Source: Bradyrhizobiaceae bacterium
GTDB taxonomy: Bacteria > Pseudomonadota > Alphaproteobacteria > Rhizobiales > Xanthobacteraceae
Assembly (NCBI GenBank): GCA_020853885.1
Contig: JADYXZ010000019.1
Location: forward strand, 62,001 to 126,000
Reading direction: 5' to 3'
DNA length: 64,000 nucleotides
Shown: positions 63,311 to 64,000 of the stretch, piece after piece
Position numbering within the stretch: the first letter of the stretch is position 1
Layout: each line of letters opens with the position of its first letter
The notes under the pieces: generated by a model
Told to the model about the DNA's origin: nothing
The model's input: the letters and a program-made list of their open reading frames with translations, nothing else
Databases searched by the model: none
Program-made: the position numbers and the translations under genes

Positions 63311-64000
63311 ATGGCCGTAACTGCTGATCAGGTTCGCGAGCAACTGCGAAAGATTAAGGGTCCCGGCGGCGACGATCTCGTCAGCTCGGGCAAGCTCTCG
63401 GAAATCGCCGTGACGAACGGCAAGGTGTTCATGTCGATCACGGTCGACGCGAGTGCCGTGAAGGCATGGGAGCCCGTGCGCAAGGCGGCGGAAGACGCGG
63501 TGCGCGCGATCCCCGGGATTTCCTCCGCGCTGATTGCGCTGACGGCCGAGCGTGCCGGCGGCCAGCAGCAGGCGGCGCCGCGCCCCGGGCCGCAGGGTCA
63601 TGGCGGTGCGCGCACGGCCCCGGGCGTGCCGGGGATCGACGCCGTGATCGCCGTCGCATCGGGGAAGGGCGGCGTCGGCAAGTCGACGACCGCCGTCAAT
63701 CTTGCGCTCGGCCTGCGCGACCTCGGCATGAAGGTCGGCGTGCTCGACGCCGACATCTACGGCCCGTCGATGCCGCGCCTGCTCGCGATCAAGGGCCGGC
63801 CGGAGATGATCGAAGGTCGCATGCTCAAGCCGATGGAAAGCTACGGCATGAAGGCGATGTCGATCGGCTTCCTCATCGAGGAAGAGACGCCGATGATCTG
63901 GCGCGGGCCGATGGTGATGTCGGCGATCACGCAGATGCTGCGCGAGGTCGATTGGGGCAACCTCGATGTCCTCGTCGTCGACATGCCACCCGGCACCGGC
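63311..64000 (+). CDS. mrp: Mrp/ApbC family iron-sulfur cluster carrier ATPase, N-terminal part; runs off the right edge
   Basis: 230 codons are in the window. The start follows AGGAGG at 63301. The N-terminal ~75 residues are a MIP18-like (DUF59) domain ('[19 protein letters not shown]'), then a Gln/Pro linker, and the deviant Walker A P-loop 'GKGGVGKST' (118-126), with '[17 protein letters not shown]' and 'VVDMPPGTG' at the edge. The family carries [4Fe-4S] clusters to target proteins. The end with the metal-binding CxxC is outside the window. Confidence 0.93.
   Translation, partial: MAVTADQVREQLRKIKGPGGDDLVSSGKLSEIAVTNGKVFMSITVDASAVKAWEPVRKAAEDAVRAIPGISSALIALTAERAGGQQQAAPRPGPQGHGGARTAPGVPGIDAVIAVASGKGGVGKSTTAVNLALGLRDLGMKVGVLDADIYGPSMPRLLAIKGRPEMIEGRMLKPMESYGMKAMSIGFLIEEETPMIWRGPMVMSAITQMLREVDWGNLDVLVVDMPPGTG

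Overview
The window comes from a high-GC, facultatively denitrifying bacterium that also degrades aromatic compounds without oxygen. Family resemblances and gene orders fit an alphaproteobacterium, probably order Hyphomicrobiales (Rhodopseudomonas/Bradyrhizobium-like). This is an inference; no rRNA or other taxonomic marker lies in the window. I found no tRNA, rRNA, CRISPR array or complete insertion sequence.

Layout. (1) 1-6.3 kb: the 5' part of a 4-hydroxybenzoyl-CoA reductase alpha gene (hcrA) faces away from a five-gene operon: aromatic acid-CoA ligase, acyl-CoA dehydrogenase, crotonase, SDR dehydrogenase and a second, atypical crotonase. FNR-type boxes lie between the two. (2) 6.3-12.6 kb: a small DUF454 membrane protein, then an operon with an FNR-type box: ABC permease, ABC ATPase, a plug-less OprC/NosA-like outer-membrane barrel with a frameshifted leader, a substrate-binding protein and NnrS. 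(3) 12.6-20.9 kb: a molybdopterin oxidoreductase and a divergent LysR regulator, then a transhydroxylase/resorcinol-hydroxylase-type molybdenum enzyme. Its large and small subunit genes are separated by two cupin genes. (4) 20.9-35.8 kb: a cytochrome cd1 nitrite reductase locus, nirS-E-C-F-DL-G-H-J-N followed by a CbiX-like chelatase, an SDR and a transglutaminase-like protein. Divergent nirI-nirX and a small cytochrome c complete it. The layout matches the Paracoccus nir cluster. (5) 36.3-56.4 kb: a leftward operon (branched-chain-type ABC transporter plus aldehyde dehydrogenase), an AraC regulator, and a rightward nine-gene operon. (6) 56.4-57.5 kb: an AT-richer patch abutting dusA. (7) 57.4-64 kb: housekeeping genes (dusA, TSUP transporter, aspartic protease, CobS-like protein, histidine kinase, GST-like protein, mrp).

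The most unusual part is the operon at 44.8-56.4 kb. A split PEP-synthase-like phosphotransferase pair resembling phenylphosphate synthase is encoded directly before a biotin carboxyl carrier, a biotin carboxylase and an oxaloacetate/pyruvate-carboxylase-like carboxyltransferase. The operon continues with a HAD phosphatase, a Tm-1-like ATP-binding protein, a medium-chain dehydrogenase and an acetoacetyl-CoA-synthetase-type ligase. I read this as a candidate ketone carboxylation route: ketone, enol phosphate, beta-keto acid, then its CoA ester. Possible substrates are acetone, acetophenone or 4-hydroxyacetophenone. With 4-hydroxyacetophenone, thiolysis by a thiolase not seen here would give 4-hydroxybenzoyl-CoA, the substrate of the hcrA product at the left edge. 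This is a hypothesis built from gene order and families.

The denitrification genes, the FNR-box operons and the oxygen-independent aromatic pathways make a coherent picture: anoxic oxidation of phenolic compounds or ketones coupled to nitrite reduction.
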